From: CAZRGV01 sp964599655
Lineage (GTDB): Bacteria > Planctomycetota > Planctomycetia > Isosphaerales > Isosphaeraceae
DNA: 64,000 nt
Assembly (NCBI GenBank): GCA_964599655.1
Contig: CAZRGV010000002.1
Span: 110,226-174,225 of the forward strand
Direction of reading: 5' to 3'
The notes beneath the pieces were generated by a model that saw only the letters and a program-made list of their open reading frames with translations, searched no databases and was not told the DNA's origin. Shown here in pieces: positions 34,701 to 44,240 of this stretch. Both the position numbers and the translations under genes were made by a program. Position 1 is the first letter of the stretch; every line of letters begins with the position of its first letter.

Positions 34701-37700
34701 AGCGTGATCCGCACCCGGCTGCCGAAGGCGGTCTGCTCGCTGAGTCCGTCGACGATCGGGTTGGTAACGTTGGTGTACTGGTCGGTGTTCGACAGACCGC
34801 TGTCGCTGGCCGGATCGATTCCCAGAATCCGAGGCTGGCCATCCTGGTTGGGGAAGACGATCGGCGCCAGCCGGATGGCGAACATGCCACGGCCGTAGGT
34901 GGTCGCCAGCAAGATGTTCGGGCCGGTTGAGACATCAGGCCGCCCCGTCGTCGGGTCGATGTTGCCCAGCGACATGTCGAGGTCGGTGACGTGAGCGTTG
35001 GGCAGGTAACCGCCATCGACTGGCGCGCCGTTGAGACTCGCGTCGGGGAACGGCGTCCAGGTCTTGCCGTTGTCATACGAGCGGAAGACCCCCCCTTCCC
35101 CGGCGACGTAAAGCATCGGATGCGTCGGGCCGCTGGGGTTGCTCAGATCGTCGGGAATGACGTAACGCCAATCCGCCTGGATCGCCGTCAGGTACTTGAG
35201 TTGAAAATCGGCCATCGAGGCGTCGCCGAACGGCACGGTCTTGATCTGGAACAGGTTGCCGGTGATCTTCTGCCAGGTCGCCCCGGAGGCGAGCGAATCC
35301 GTAATGTGGAAGACGCCGGTCGAGGTCACGGCATAGGCTTCGTGGCTGCCCCGGGTCGGGTTGGTGACGATCATCTGCAACGGCGATCCGTCCAGGCCGC
35401 TGGAGACGTTGATCCACTGGTTGCCGTTGGCGCCGCCGCCGGTCTGGGTGATGTAAACGTGGCCCCCGGAGGTGCCGGCATAAAGGAAGTTGTCCAGGTT
35501 GCCGATGCCCGCCGGGCCGTTCGGATCGGGAGCGCCATAGGCCAGCGCCGGGGCATAGGTCCCGTCGAGGGCCCCCGGATCGCCAATGACGTTCCAGAAC
35601 TTGCCCTGGGTCTCGGTGCCGAAGATCCGGCCCGCTTGCGAGCTGATGATGATCTGGTCGCCGTTGAGCGGGTTGACCGCGAAGTTCGACCCGCCGGTGA
35701 ACGGCCATTGCGGGTCGGGCACGGGACCGGAGTTGCTCTGCTGGAGCAGGCCGAAGGTCCGGCCAATACCGTTGACTTGGAAGAAGTCGGTCTTGCCGCC
35801 GCCGCAGCAGGGCCACCAATACTGGTAGAGGGTCCCCTTCCCTTGCTGGTCGGTGGCCACGCCGGCGGCATCACCGCCGGGACCGCTCCAGTTGATGTCG
35901 CCAGACGTGAGCACATCTCCAGAAGAAAACGGACCGCCGTTGTCCTGGGCGCTGCCGTAGAACATGGCCCCGGCGATCTGGGCGGCCAGGTTGCTCGGCT
36001 GCGCCGCCCCGTAATAGAACTGGGTAATCTGGAGGTTGCCGTTGCGGCTGCCGATCGGTGACTCGGCTGTGCCGATGCCGTTCTGGAACGTGCCGTTGTT
36101 ATCGACCGTGGTGAACACGCCTTGATCGTCGCCGATGATGATCCGGGCGTGCCCGGTCACTGGGTCGACCATTGTGACCACGCGGTGCTGGTCGGTCCCG
36201 CCGATGTCAAACGGGATCCACTTGGCATTGGCCCCCGTATTGGTGAACTGGGCCGAGTTGACCACGCTGATGGTGGCGTTGGCGTTGAATGGGTCGAACG
36301 GGTTGCGGATCAGGTTCAGCCAGTTTGGAACGGGGAAAAGCCCGGCCAGAACGCCCGGCGCCGGCAGGTTGTTCGGGTCATTGGCCGTGACACGGCCGGT
36401 GGTCGAGAGCATCAGCAAGCCACCATCGGGCTTGCTGTTGTCGTAGCCGACCAGAGCGTGAGGATCGCTCAGGCCGGTCGTGTCGATCCGGAGGTAGCCC
36501 GAGGGAGGACCATCCAGCGTGCCCCCGACGTAGACGACGTTGGGGTTGGTTGGATCGATCGCCAGGCTGACGTCGTAGTTCCCCTGGCCACCCTCGAAGC
36601 CGCTGCCTGGAGGACCGGCGAACGGGTCGTAGTCGGTCTTGGTCGGGTCGTTGGTCGGAACCCCGAAGAGCTGGACCAGGCCTCCGATCGTCGCCGGCGG
36701 GATGGTCTTGAGCAGGACCTTGGTCCAGTTCTGGCCGAAGTCTTTGGTCAGGTACAGCCCGTTCATCGACCCGCCGCTGTTGATCGACCCACCACCGCCA
36801 GGCGTGACGACCAGGGCGTAGAGCCAGCCTTCGTATTGCAGGTCCTGGATCGGGTTGCCGGTCAGGAACGGCTTGGCCAGAACGATCCGCCCTTGCCCGG
36901 CGCCTGGAGAGCCGGGGGCCGTGTTGGCCACGGGCACGGGGTAGCCGCCGGTGGTGACGTTCTGGATCAAGGGAACACCAACGCCGCCAAGCAGCTTGTT
37001 CCAGACCTGACCCTGGTTGGGGCTGAGGTAGACACCGTCGCCAGCGAACGCGGCGTAAACGAGCTGAAGGTTGCCGTTCTGCACGCCGGTGCCGCTGTTG
37101 GGATCGAGCACGACGTCGGTAGCCTGGCCGGCCCGCATCAACTGCCAGTGTTCGCCGCTGTCAAGGCTGCGCCAGAGGCCGCCGTGGCTGCCGCTCAGGG
37201 CCGCGTAAACGATCACATTGCCGTCGATCGACGGCCTGGGATCGACGACGATCTTGTACGCGTGCGTCCCACCACTTGTGGCAAAGGTGTGGTCGCGCTG
37301 GTTGAACGGCTTGGTGTTATCGAGGCTGTCCAGCAAAGTCCAGGTCGCCCCGCCGTCCATCGATCGGAGGAAGCCGACCCCTGGGCTGCTGGTATCGCCC
37401 TCGCCGGTGGCGGCGAAGACGATCGACTGGTTGGGATCGTTGTTGCGGCCGAAGACCGCGAGGCCGCCGATGTTGATTCCGAAGGTGGGGCCGAAGTCGG
37501 TCAACGGAATGTAGGTTGGACCGGCTGGATCGAGGAAGTTGGTGGTCTTCCAGATACCGCCGCTAGCGCCCGCGATGTAGACGGTGTTGCCCGAAGGGTC
37601 GGACGGGTCGACGGCAATGCCGCCGATGCGGCCCGAGGAGCCGCCGGTATGGTTGAGGTCTCCTTCCCCGCCGCTGGTCGTGCCAATCGGGGCCGGACCG

Positions 37701-40700
37701 ACGGCCGTCCAGGTATTGCTGGCCAGCGGGTTGGTCGGATCCATGGTGAAGATCCGGAAGCTGACCGTCGCCCGGTCGGCGACCGGCTCGCCCAAACCCG
37801 TGCCCGGCACTGGCTTCTGGAAGGTCAGTGACCAGTTCGTGAGGGTTCCGGTGTTCCCCGGCGTATCATCCTTGATCTGCAGTGTGTAGGTGCCGGCCGA
37901 GCCCATATTCTTCAGCACGCTCAAGGGGGTCTTCGGGTTGAACGTGCCGAAGAAGGGCCGGCCACCCTGAGCGATCGGCGTCTGCGCCGCGTCGTCGAAG
38001 ACCGTGTTGAAGAACCCCTGGGCACCCCCGGCCTGCCCCACGTTGGTGAACAGCGTGATCGTGATCGGGGTGCCGCCCCCGGCCGGAGTGAAGATCAAGG
38101 ATGCTTCCAGGTCGGGGTCGAACGTGTGGCTGATATTCAGCGTCAGGGTCAATCCCTGGATCAGGAAATTGTCGGTGACGTTGATGGTCGAGGTCGCCAC
38201 GCCGGGGGTGCTGCCAACGGCGTCGGGAATCGGCACCGACACGTTGCCTGTCGAGACGGTCACGGGGGTCACCGTGCCGTTGGGATCGAAGCCTCGAAGC
38301 ACGGCCACGCCAGCGTTGAGGTTCGAGTCGAGCGGGTTGCCCCGGGCGTCCTGGATGTCTGGCCCGAGCGAGATCGTGTAGGTTCCGCTCAGTTCCTGCT
38401 TGGGGAAGCTGATGCGGAAGGTTCTCGGATGGGTCGGGTCGGGGTCGGGGTTGCCGGGATCACCGTTGGGATCGGGGGTAACCGTGAACGGCCCGTTGAT
38501 CAGGCCAGCCGGCCCCATGATACGAAGGATGTCGCGGCCGTCGGTCTCGAACGTCGCCGGGTTCATGTTCCGGTCAAAGACCACGTCGATCGAGCTGACC
38601 GTATTGTTCAGAACCAGGTTGTCGCCGGTTTTCGGCTGATTCGGAATGAAGCTGGTCAACACGTGAGGCCCGGGCACGATCAAGGGCAGCGTGTTCTGGT
38701 CGAAGGAAACCGAGCCATTGGGCTTGGGCGTCGCGTAGACGTCCGAGCCCTGGCCTGGATTTCCGTCGGCGTTCTGATCCATCGCGTTGCCCAACTGGAT
38801 CGGGTCGCCAACCTTTTTCTCGGTCCGGATCCGGTCGCTGACATTCGGACTGATCGCGTAGCTGTAGGTGCCCGTCCCGCTTTGCGGAACGAACTGAACC
38901 AGGAACTGGGTCGCGCCGAGGCTTCCGTTATCCAGCGGAGTAACAGAAGTCACAGGCACGTTGATGCCAGGAGATGTGCCAGACGTGGTCACGCTTCGGT
39001 AGGTCACCGTCACGTTGCCCGGCAGGAACGTCGAGGGATCGACCGGGCGGTCGAACGTGACGATGAAGCTGCTGGCCTGGGGCGTGCCGTCGGCGGCCCT
39101 GGTGTTGTTGAGCGTATCGTCGGGCTCGCCGACTGGGCCCATGGTGCTGCTGATGATCCGAGGGCCGGCCGTGATCGCAACGTTCGCCACCCGGATATCG
39201 AGCGTGGCCTGGCCATTGTTCGTGATCTGGTTGAAGTTGCTTGCCCAGGCCGGGTAAACGTGCCCGTTGGCGACGGCCAGGCCTTGGCGGCTGCCGAAAC
39301 TGAACGTCGCGTCCTTGTTCGCGTTGCCCGCCGACTCGTTCTCAGGGATCGGCCCCAGGATCACGGTCTGACCGGTGATGGCGTCAGTGGCCGTCTGGGA
39401 GGGGTTGGCGTAAATCTCCGGACCGAACGTCTGGCCACCATCGATGCTCGTGGCGATGAACATCGCCGGACGGGCCCTCGCCGCGTCGTAACGCGCGTCA
39501 TAGAACGAGACGACCAGGGTGCCGGTCGACTGGTCCACCGCGAGTGCCGGCTGGAACTGCGGCCTCCCGGAGCGGGAGGACGCCTCGGAGAAGCCGTCGC
39601 TCGTGGCGACGTCGTCGTTGACCGGGGTCGACCCCATCGTCAACCAGGGATCGTGCAGGTGTTGCCAGGTCAGGCCTCCGTCGTCGGAAACGGCCAGCTC
39701 GATATCGGTGTTGTCGGCCGGGTTGGCATCGCCCCCCCCAGACCCGTCAATCACGCGGGTATGCCCCACGTAGGCCACGTAGAGCCGCCCCTGGTAGGGA
39801 CTGAACGAACCCAGAGTGTTGTCCGAGGCAATCGTCGGCGCCGGTCCAATCCCCTGGTCGGGAGACACGACCGGCCTGAGCGGGAACGCGCCGGCTGTGT
39901 TACCCATGACCAACGTCGTGGCGACCGTCGTGGTGCTGCGGAGAGTGAAACCACCCATGCCATCTGGTTGGGCGGTTCGGGCCTGGATGAAGTCGACGGG
40001 AGGACTGAATGAGGCCCCAGTGCCGAAGTCGTCCCAGACAACCGTGACCTGCCCGCCCTGAACCCGGCCGTCGGCCGTCCCCTGACTGACGGTCAACCGA
40101 GGCGCCCCATAGTGCTGAGGCCCGACGTTCCCGCCACTGAGTCGAACTCGTGGTCCGAACGTGCTTCCGCCGTCGATCGAAGAAAGGAGCTCGATCGTCC
40201 AGCGGTTCCAGGGACTTGGCGGGTTTTGTGGCGGTGGCGTGTCGAGAATCCACGAAATGTAGACGTTGCCCGCGTTCGAATCGGTCTGAGTCTGACCGGT
40301 GTCCGGGTCGGTGAAGGTGCTCAGGTTATCGTCCACCGCCAGGATCGGGCTGAGCACCTCCGGCACCGTACTGTCGGCGGAGCGATTCCAGGAATAGACC
40401 TGGTTGGTCGAGATCGACACCGAAGGACTACCGCCACTGAAATCGAACTTGTTGAGAACAATCGCGCCGCTGGCGTTATCAGCGGAGTGCTGCGAGGTCA
40501 ACACATAAAATTTGTCGTTGCGGTCGAAGGCCACGCTGGCGTCGGTCACCTGGGCAAAAGCCTTCACCGGATTGGAGGTCGCCGGATCAAGAAGGACCAC
40601 CGGCACCGCGCTGAACGAGAACCAGTTCGCACCGCCATTCGTGGAGTAGGCCCCTTGGACGAGGACCTTCGTGTCGCCACCCAGCGACGGATCGTTGCGG

Positions 40701-40966
40701 ACCCAGACCGCGACCAGCTTCTGCGGATTGGCCGGGTCGACCGCAATCGAGGGACTGCTCTCATCTCCCCGAGCGTTGGAAAGATCATTTCGACTCAAAA
40801 CGGTCGCCGCCGGTATCGTTGCCAGCAACGTTCTCGGCTCCAGGTACTCCAGCGCACCCCACTGCAACCGCTGCCGACAGGCTTGTCCCTTCCGCCTGCT
40901 CCGTTGTTTCCCTCCACGACCGCGATTCGTCGAGGGGGGGATCCGGACCGGTGCCGTATTCATCAT
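31730..40966 (-). CDS. Giant exported multidomain protein (beta-propeller, P-domain, Ig-like, FG-GAP)
   Basis: The start is chosen at the ATG at 40966 (GAGG upstream); an in-frame ATG at 41104 is less likely. The 3,078-aa product has a basic N-terminus and the LEPRTLLA motif near residue 45, but no classical signal peptide. In order it holds: sialidase/BNR-like propeller repeats (about 60-620), a proprotein-convertase P-like domain (about 910-1050, with SHTFDPDLEASLIFTP) and sortilin-type propeller repeats (about 1100-2030, with SMDGGATW and SGGIWKTTNF). Ig-like repeats follow (about 2030-2620, repeated DDSG/D.GVVGDNITN), then six FG-GAP/VCBS-like Ca-binding repeats (about 2625-2905, DGDGKADLAVF), and a Ser/Gly-rich tail. 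It is probably a cell-surface adhesin or matrix protein. Substrate unknown. Confidence 0.9.
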   Translation of the reverse strand: MMNTAPVRIPPSTNRGRGGKQRSRRKGQACRQRLQWGALEYLEPRTLLATIPAATVLSRNDLSNARGDESSPSIAVDPANPQKLVAVWVRNDPSLGGDTKVLVQGAYSTNGGANWFSFSAVPVVLLDPATSNPVKAFAQVTDASVAFDRNDKFYVLTSQHSADNASGAIVLNKFDFSGGSPSVSISTNQVYSWNRSADSTVPEVLSPILAVDDNLSTFTDPDTGQTQTDSNAGNVYISWILDTPPPQNPPSPWNRWTIELLSSIDGGSTFGPRVRLSGGNVGPQHYGAPRLTVSQGTADGRVQGGQVTVVWDDFGTGASFSPPVDFIQARTAQPDGMGGFTLRSTTTVATTLVMGNTAGAFPLRPVVSPDQGIGPAPTIASDNTLGSFSPYQGRLYVAYVGHTRVIDGSGGGDANPADNTDIELAVSDDGGLTWQHLHDPWLTMGSTPVNDDVATSDGFSEASSRSGRPQFQPALAVDQSTGTLVVSFYDARYDAARARPAMFIATSIDGGQTFGPEIYANPSQTATDAITGQTVILGPIPENESAGNANKDATFSFGSRQGLAVANGHVYPAWASNFNQITNNGQATLDIRVANVAITAGPRIISSTMGPVGEPDDTLNNTRAADGTPQASSFIVTFDRPVDPSTFLPGNVTVTYRSVTTSGTSPGINVPVTSVTPLDNGSLGATQFLVQFVPQSGTGTYSYAISPNVSDRIRTEKKVGDPIQLGNAMDQNADGNPGQGSDVYATPKPNGSVSFDQNTLPLIVPGPHVLTSFIPNQPKTGDNLVLNNTVSSIDVVFDRNMNPATFETDGRDILRIMGPAGLINGPFTVTPDPNGDPGNPDPDPTHPRTFRISFPKQELSGTYTISLGPDIQDARGNPLDSNLNAGVAVLRGFDPNGTVTPVTVSTGNVSVPIPDAVGSTPGVATSTINVTDNFLIQGLTLTLNISHTFDPDLEASLIFTPAGGGTPITITLFTNVGQAGGAQGFFNTVFDDAAQTPIAQGGRPFFGTFNPKTPLSVLKNMGSAGTYTLQIKDDTPGNTGTLTNWSLTFQKPVPGTGLGEPVADRATVSFRIFTMDPTNPLASNTWTAVGPAPIGTTSGGEGDLNHTGGSSGRIGGIAVDPSDPSGNTVYIAGASGGIWKTTNFLDPAGPTYIPLTDFGPTFGINIGGLAVFGRNNDPNQSIVFAATGEGDTSSPGVGFLRSMDGGATWTLLDSLDNTKPFNQRDHTFATSGGTHAYKIVVDPRPSIDGNVIVYAALSGSHGGLWRSLDSGEHWQLMRAGQATDVVLDPNSGTGVQNGNLQLVYAAFAGDGVYLSPNQGQVWNKLLGGVGVPLIQNVTTGGYPVPVANTAPGSPGAGQGRIVLAKPFLTGNPIQDLQYEGWLYALVVTPGGGGSINSGGSMNGLYLTKDFGQNWTKVLLKTIPPATIGGLVQLFGVPTNDPTKTDYDPFAGPPGSGFEGGQGNYDVSLAIDPTNPNVVYVGGTLDGPPSGYLRIDTTGLSDPHALVGYDNSKPDGGLLMLSTTGRVTANDPNNLPAPGVLAGLFPVPNWLNLIRNPFDPFNANATISVVNSAQFTNTGANAKWIPFDIGGTDQHRVVTMVDPVTGHARIIIGDDQGVFTTVDNNGTFQNGIGTAESPIGSRNGNLQITQFYYGAAQPSNLAAQIAGAMFYGSAQDNGGPFSSGDVLTSGDINWSGPGGDAAGVATDQQGKGTLYQYWWPCCGGGKTDFFQVNGIGRTFGLLQQSNSGPVPDPQWPFTGGSNFAVNPLNGDQIIISSQAGRIFGTETQGKFWNVIGDPGALDGTYAPALAYGAPDPNGPAGIGNLDNFLYAGTSGGHVYITQTGGGANGNQWINVSSGLDGSPLQMIVTNPTRGSHEAYAVTSTGVFHITDSLASGATWQKITGNLFQIKTVPFGDASMADFQLKYLTAIQADWRYVIPDDLSNPSGPTHPMLYVAGEGGVFRSYDNGKTWTPFPDASLNGAPVDGGYLPNAHVTDLDMSLGNIDPTTGRPDVSTGPNILLATTYGRGMFAIRLAPIVFPNQDGQPRILGIDPASDSGLSNTDQYTNVTNPIVDGLSEQTAFGSRVRITLYDLTDPNNPRYIGGYDGTPNGATDVAANWTDAAGRFSVQVNAGAFASDGSSDGLKTIGVQATDLSGTKGNMATFQFTLDTTPPADPLQPLLLPASDTGLSNNDQITNLSSNLQFQVNFSLTEQNTQVTLFRNGGAVGTPQQGNGTVTIVDPGPVSPDGTYAYKAQLVDLAGNTSNFSSVLLVRVDTQKPATPAAPILDPNNPSGGSDSGVVGDNITNVTQPFFTGTAEANTLANPNDPMVTQNNQIQLVQQDSLGNVTVVGTASIASNGLYSVKPTNPLTQGSYDFRVRVLDVAGNLSDLSPIIHIQILQPNIVTPTLKLVAADDSGVVGDNITNVKRPRLSGTGQPGFYVQLIDVLGNITGTPGGIITPTPQPPTQIFGNPPIIVANDGTFTVQFPNNLSDGTYQVEARTSDIAGNYATSNIVTLQILTIGPNIQPSLMLAPSDDTGIKGDNTTSLRRPHLIGTTSANAIVDLIGPTGTVLDTQIADAMGNFVLQLPNVLANGTIPLQARVRDIAGNSGPLSNTLNLKVVTIGGDYNTDGKADPATYTPGTGQYSVGYTGGGTITVPSFGGTSGDIPFQGDFDGDGKTDLGFFRPSTSTFFIQQSQNGLMVRQFGQGTLYGGRPVLVVGDFDGDGRADFGVFQPSTSTFYLSRSSAGNVAIQFGQGTLYGGNPVPVVADYDGDGKADLAVFQPTTATWYIRQSSNNQGQIVQFGQGTLYGGTPVPIPSDFDGDHKADLAIYQAPLSSGQQGAFLIRQSATLQGKRISLGASGDIPVPQDYDGDGKADAAVYTPSTSLWTYTQSSNGQKVTRTVGLPLDVPVPMPYAYSSSSSTGGGSTLSVPGGPGLGGGAATQSAAGLPGVGGSGGGPSLNGWNPGSSGSPTVVPPLVSTGSSTLTISTSSTSQPGSTKGLAQNVGTRKANTIGEQRLEMVHRLNESRRQQGQSPSVVGLLSASTRSPHALPSATLASSLLSGRREGKGGLSRLFLA

Positions 40967-41480
40967 GATGGCGACCTCGCTTCGTTGTGCCGCTACGGAA
41001 GAGAATGATGACAATGGTGACGAAATCTTGGGTGGCATTGCCCGAAATATCGAATTCAACGCAGGGGATAAGAAAAGCTTGAAGGCTTCGATCGGGCCCG
41101 TCAATAGGTTGACTATTTCTCCTAGTTATCCAAGTCCACCGCCAAACTTAGAAACAACACAGAAGAAGCAACCCACACAATCACGATGATCTCTACCAAA
41201 GGCACAACCAAAATCATTCCTAAAAAACTAATGCAAATTGTCAAGCTATCAACCATGATAGGGGCGGTCAAACGAAAAATCGCGATTTCGCGCGACCCAG
41301 GGAAATCGCTCGGTGAAGGTCGAATGTCACGGGACGCGCTGGCGGTGAGGGGCGGGCCACATCCTCGCGGATGAGGATGGCCCCCCCTGCCCTGACCGCT
41401 CTGGGTGAACGGTTTCCGATCAATTCGCCCCGGGTTCCTCTCTCACGAGGATCCCGCCGTCGGCCCACCTCCAAAGTCGA
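40967..41480. promoter_or_regulatory. Upstream region of giant gene
   Basis: This region upstream of the giant gene is AT-rich from about 41100 to 41290. It also holds an imperfect hairpin around 41353-41387, with a CATCCTC / GAGGATG core. It probably contains the promoter of the giant gene. No gene is credible. Confidence 0.4.
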
Positions 41481-42640
41481 CCGATCCTGCTGGATCAACT
41501 GGCAATCGATCGTTTCCGAATCACCTTGTGGCCGGACGCCAAGGCACCAAGTTCCCTTGGAAGATTGGAGCTGTTGAGTCCAGGTCCCTTGGATCCTTGG
41601 TGGTCAATCCAACAACTCATCCCATGGCTCAAAGCGACCTTCAACACCTTGGAATCATGTTGATCCAGGGAGACAGGCGTCTCAGTGAACTTGGGAAATG
41701 TTGAATTTGGGCAACATAGGCAGCAAGTGATCAAAGCAAACTCGATCGCAAGTTCCCTTGGAACCATTGTCGACAAGGAGTCTTGTTTACAAAGTTTCCA
41801 TGGTGCCTGTTTGCTTTGTTGAGTTTTATGACCCTGGAACCAGGGTCCCCAGTCTGTCGTGATGTCACGTTATTAAAGCCGACTTGGTGTCTCGTGATTG
41901 CGATGACCTTGAGCCCCACTTGATGCATGATTCAACTGGAACTGATTTCTTGGAATCAATGTTACTCGTGTAATTGTTACATTGGAACCCATTTTTCTTG
42001 TTGCTACGGCTCCTGGATTTCATGGTCTCTGGATAAATTGGCCGTATGGAACTTTAAGAACCAGGGCTCATTGGTTATCAAAATGCCATGTTAAAATGTG
42101 GTCCTTGCAACCTGGCTTTGAAGATTTCCAAGCGATCTATAAACCAAGGCATTAAGGAGCATACAGTAGCATGGTTTCTGAGGAACCATGGTGAATAAGA
42201 GACCTTGACACCTTGTCGTCATGGAGTGCCTTGAAGCATTTGGTTTTTATGGAACATGGTTCCTGGCTGATCTATTTCTTCCATGGAACAAGGTATTTAT
42301 GGCGTATTGCTATCGAGCTTCACGTTGCTTCAAGGAACCCCGAAAACTGGCGTTCTAGAGAACAGGGATACTTGTTGGCCTGGTTGCTGGGTTTCCATTC
42401 CTCATGGAATCGATGTTCAAGGATTCCTTGGCATCGAGCTGCCTGGGTTCCCTGGTACCTCAATATCCCAGTACCAGGGAACCCAGGAACCCTGGAAGTG
42501 TGTTGACAGGATGGCTTGGGACCGAGAAATCGATTGAACGAGAGACCAAGCTTTCGCCGATAAACTGTTGGCAGAGACAGGATTCCAGGCGAATGGTCGC
42601 CACTCGAAGGGCAGGGGGGTCGTTCATTTCCTTGCCGGAG
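41481..42640. repeat. Low-GC repeat-dense non-coding tract upstream of parA
   Basis: About 1.1 kb has clearly lower GC than its flanks and no open frame beyond about 220 codons; the longest, on the minus strand at 42320-42976, overlaps parA antisense. Short palindromic words recur every 15-40 bases: CCTTGG/CCAAGG, CCATGG and TTGGAA/GGAACC. It ends in a perfect 17-bp inverted repeat at 42442-42487. It lies just upstream of a ParA gene whose partner is an RHH-type protein. In type Ib partition systems the centromere lies in this position. I infer, with low certainty, a centromere-like or other structural DNA role. Confidence 0.5.
42442..42487. repeat. Perfect 17-bp inverted repeat
   Basis: CCTGGGTTCCCTGGTAC at 42442-42458 is followed after 12 bases by its exact complement at 42471-42487. 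It is the longest perfect palindrome in the low-GC tract and lies about 190 bp before the parA start. It could be an operator/partition element or a hairpin terminator; there is no T-run after it. Confidence 0.75.
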
Positions 42641-42680
42641 CGTGCCTGGAGCGGGTGAGGATGTCGTCGGAGGAGAGGCC

Positions 42681-43499
42681 ATGCGGAGCGTGGCGATCAC
42701 CAACGCGAAGGGCGGAGTCGGCAAGAGCACGACGGCCATCAATCTGGCGGCATCGCTGGCCGACTTGGGCCACCGCGTGCTGCTGATCGATGCCGACCCT
42801 TCGGGGAACGCGACCCTCGGGTTCGTTCCCACGGGAGCGCCTGCCATCGGGCTGGCCGACGCGCTTCTGGACAACCGGCCCCTGGCCGAGATCGCCTTGG
42901 CCAGCGGTGTCGAGGGGTTGGACCTGATTCCTCCAGGAGACAGGCTTGGGTCGTGCTCCGACCAGATGGGAAGCACGCAAGGGCTCGGCCAGGGTCGCGA
43001 GTTCCGGGTCCGCCGATTGCTTCGAGGTGTTCACGGCTACGACATCGCGCTGTTCGATACCAGCCCGGTGTTAACGCCCTTGAACGTGGCGATCCTCTAC
43101 GCGGTCGGCGAGGTTCTGATCCCGATCGACCCTTGCGTGGCCGCGCTGGCGGGTGTTCGCGCGCTGGAGGATCTGATCCGGGACGTGGCGATCTTCCGGG
43201 AAGAACTGACCGACGGTGGCGCGCTGGCCATCACCGGCGTGCTGGTGACCCGTTGCGACCGGACCCTCGTCTCGAAGCAGGTCGAAGCGGAGGTGCGTTC
43301 CTATTTCGGCGACCTAGTCTTCGAGAAGTCGGTGCCGACGTCGGTGAAATTTCGAGAGGCTTACGCCAGGGGAATTCCCTTGGTGCACTACGATCGGACC
43401 ACTCCCGGCGCGGCTGCCTACCGCGCGGCGGCCGAAGCGTTCCTGGGAAGGCAAGCGGCGGCGGCTCCCATGGCCGCCGTGACAGAGCAAGGGGGCTAA
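42681..43499 (+). CDS. parA: ParA-family partition ATPase
   Basis: The ATG at 42681 is preceded by GGAGGAGAGG; the in-frame ATG at 42642 is rejected. The 272-aa product has the deviant Walker A motif KGGVGKST (residues 10-17), the A' motif LLIDADPSGN (34-43) and a Walker B strand (YDIALFDTSP). A conserved D.R/V..R region also fits MinD/ParA ATPases. There is no N-terminal helix-turn-helix, so it is the small (type Ib-like) form. Such ATPases segregate plasmids or position cargo. It is followed 3 bp later by an RHH-type protein, matching a ParA/ParG-like pair. The replication gene lies about 6 kb away. Confidence 0.9.
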   Translation: MRSVAITNAKGGVGKSTTAINLAASLADLGHRVLLIDADPSGNATLGFVPTGAPAIGLADALLDNRPLAEIALASGVEGLDLIPPGDRLGSCSDQMGSTQGLGQGREFRVRRLLRGVHGYDIALFDTSPVLTPLNVAILYAVGEVLIPIDPCVAALAGVRALEDLIRDVAIFREELTDGGALAITGVLVTRCDRTLVSKQVEAEVRSYFGDLVFEKSVPTSVKFREAYARGIPLVHYDRTTPGAAAYRAAAEAFLGRQAAAAPMAAVTEQGG

Positions 43500-43502
43500 G
43501 CC

Positions 43503-43970
43503 ATGAGCGCTCGACGCGGAGGTATCCCAGGACCGGAAAGCCGAACCGGACTGGTGCGGCCCGCGATGTCGGAAGCCGAGTTCGAACGTCGCCAGGCGAT
43601 GACGGCCGCCTCGGAATCGGGGGGATCCCCGGTCTCGGTCTTGCCCGATTCGGCCGAGGCGACGGCTCCTGAACCGGAGCCGGCCAGTCGGAGTTCCAGC
43701 AACTCCAGCTCGGGTTCGTCTCGTTCCCGATCGTCGAGGAGCAAGCCGTCCAAGCCAAGGCGGGTCCAGCGAATGTTTGCCATCGAGGAAGAGCTCGACA
43801 AGAAGCTCTGGCTTTACGCGATCCACGTGGGCAAGGACCGATCGGAAGTGATCAACGATTTGCTTCGACCGATCGTCGCCTCGATGGTCCTGTACGACTC
43901 CCGAGACCGACGATCGGGACGTTCCAGCGACAACGACGCTTCGGAAGGGCAGGGGGGAGCCTCCGATTGA
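43503..43970 (+). CDS. RHH-type DNA-binding partner of ParA (ParG-like)
   Basis: The 155-aa product has a long disordered, Ser/Arg/Pro-rich N-terminus (residues 1-88). A ribbon-helix-helix-like segment follows (about 90-130): the strand RMFAIEEE, helix LDKKLWLYAIHVG and helix RSEVINDLLRPIVASMV. It closes with a charged tail. Arg/Ser-rich flexible N-termini of ParG proteins stimulate the cognate ParA ATPase. The start 3 bp after parA indicates coupled translation. The family assignment is inferred from the fold pattern and the ParA partner. A role as a simple repressor of parA is an alternative. Confidence 0.7.
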   Translation: MSARRGGIPGPESRTGLVRPAMSEAEFERRQAMTAASESGGSPVSVLPDSAEATAPEPEPASRSSSNSSSGSSRSRSSRSKPSKPRRVQRMFAIEEELDKKLWLYAIHVGKDRSEVINDLLRPIVASMVLYDSRDRRSGRSSDNDASEGQGGASD

Positions 43971-44240
43971 CCTGGCCGGATCTCGCGATTTGGGCTCTGG
44001 CGACGTTTCTTCCCCATCCATCGGCGGGCGCGATCGCGTCAACAGAACCAGCTCGAGTCGGACGCGCCCGCGGGTCTCGCCGCGTGGCATCTCGACCACC
44101 GTGCAACCCAACCCGTGTCCCTCCCGCTTGCCAGGCGTGTCGCCTCAACGCGTACAATCGCGGAATTGTCTCCAGACTAACGGATCGTGTCGCACCGCCC
44201 TCGTTGGCCCGACCGATTCTGTCGAGAGAGTCTGCCTCCG

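Noticed and set aside
33212..40012. Several long plus-strand frames opposite the giant gene
   Set aside because: They mirror the repeat structure of the giant gene and contain no recognisable domain; the minus-strand reading has clear propeller and FG-GAP repeats.
41481..42640. Low-GC tract considered as a decayed gene
   Set aside because: No frame or combination of frames gives recognisable protein segments, and the sequence is dominated by short palindromic words.
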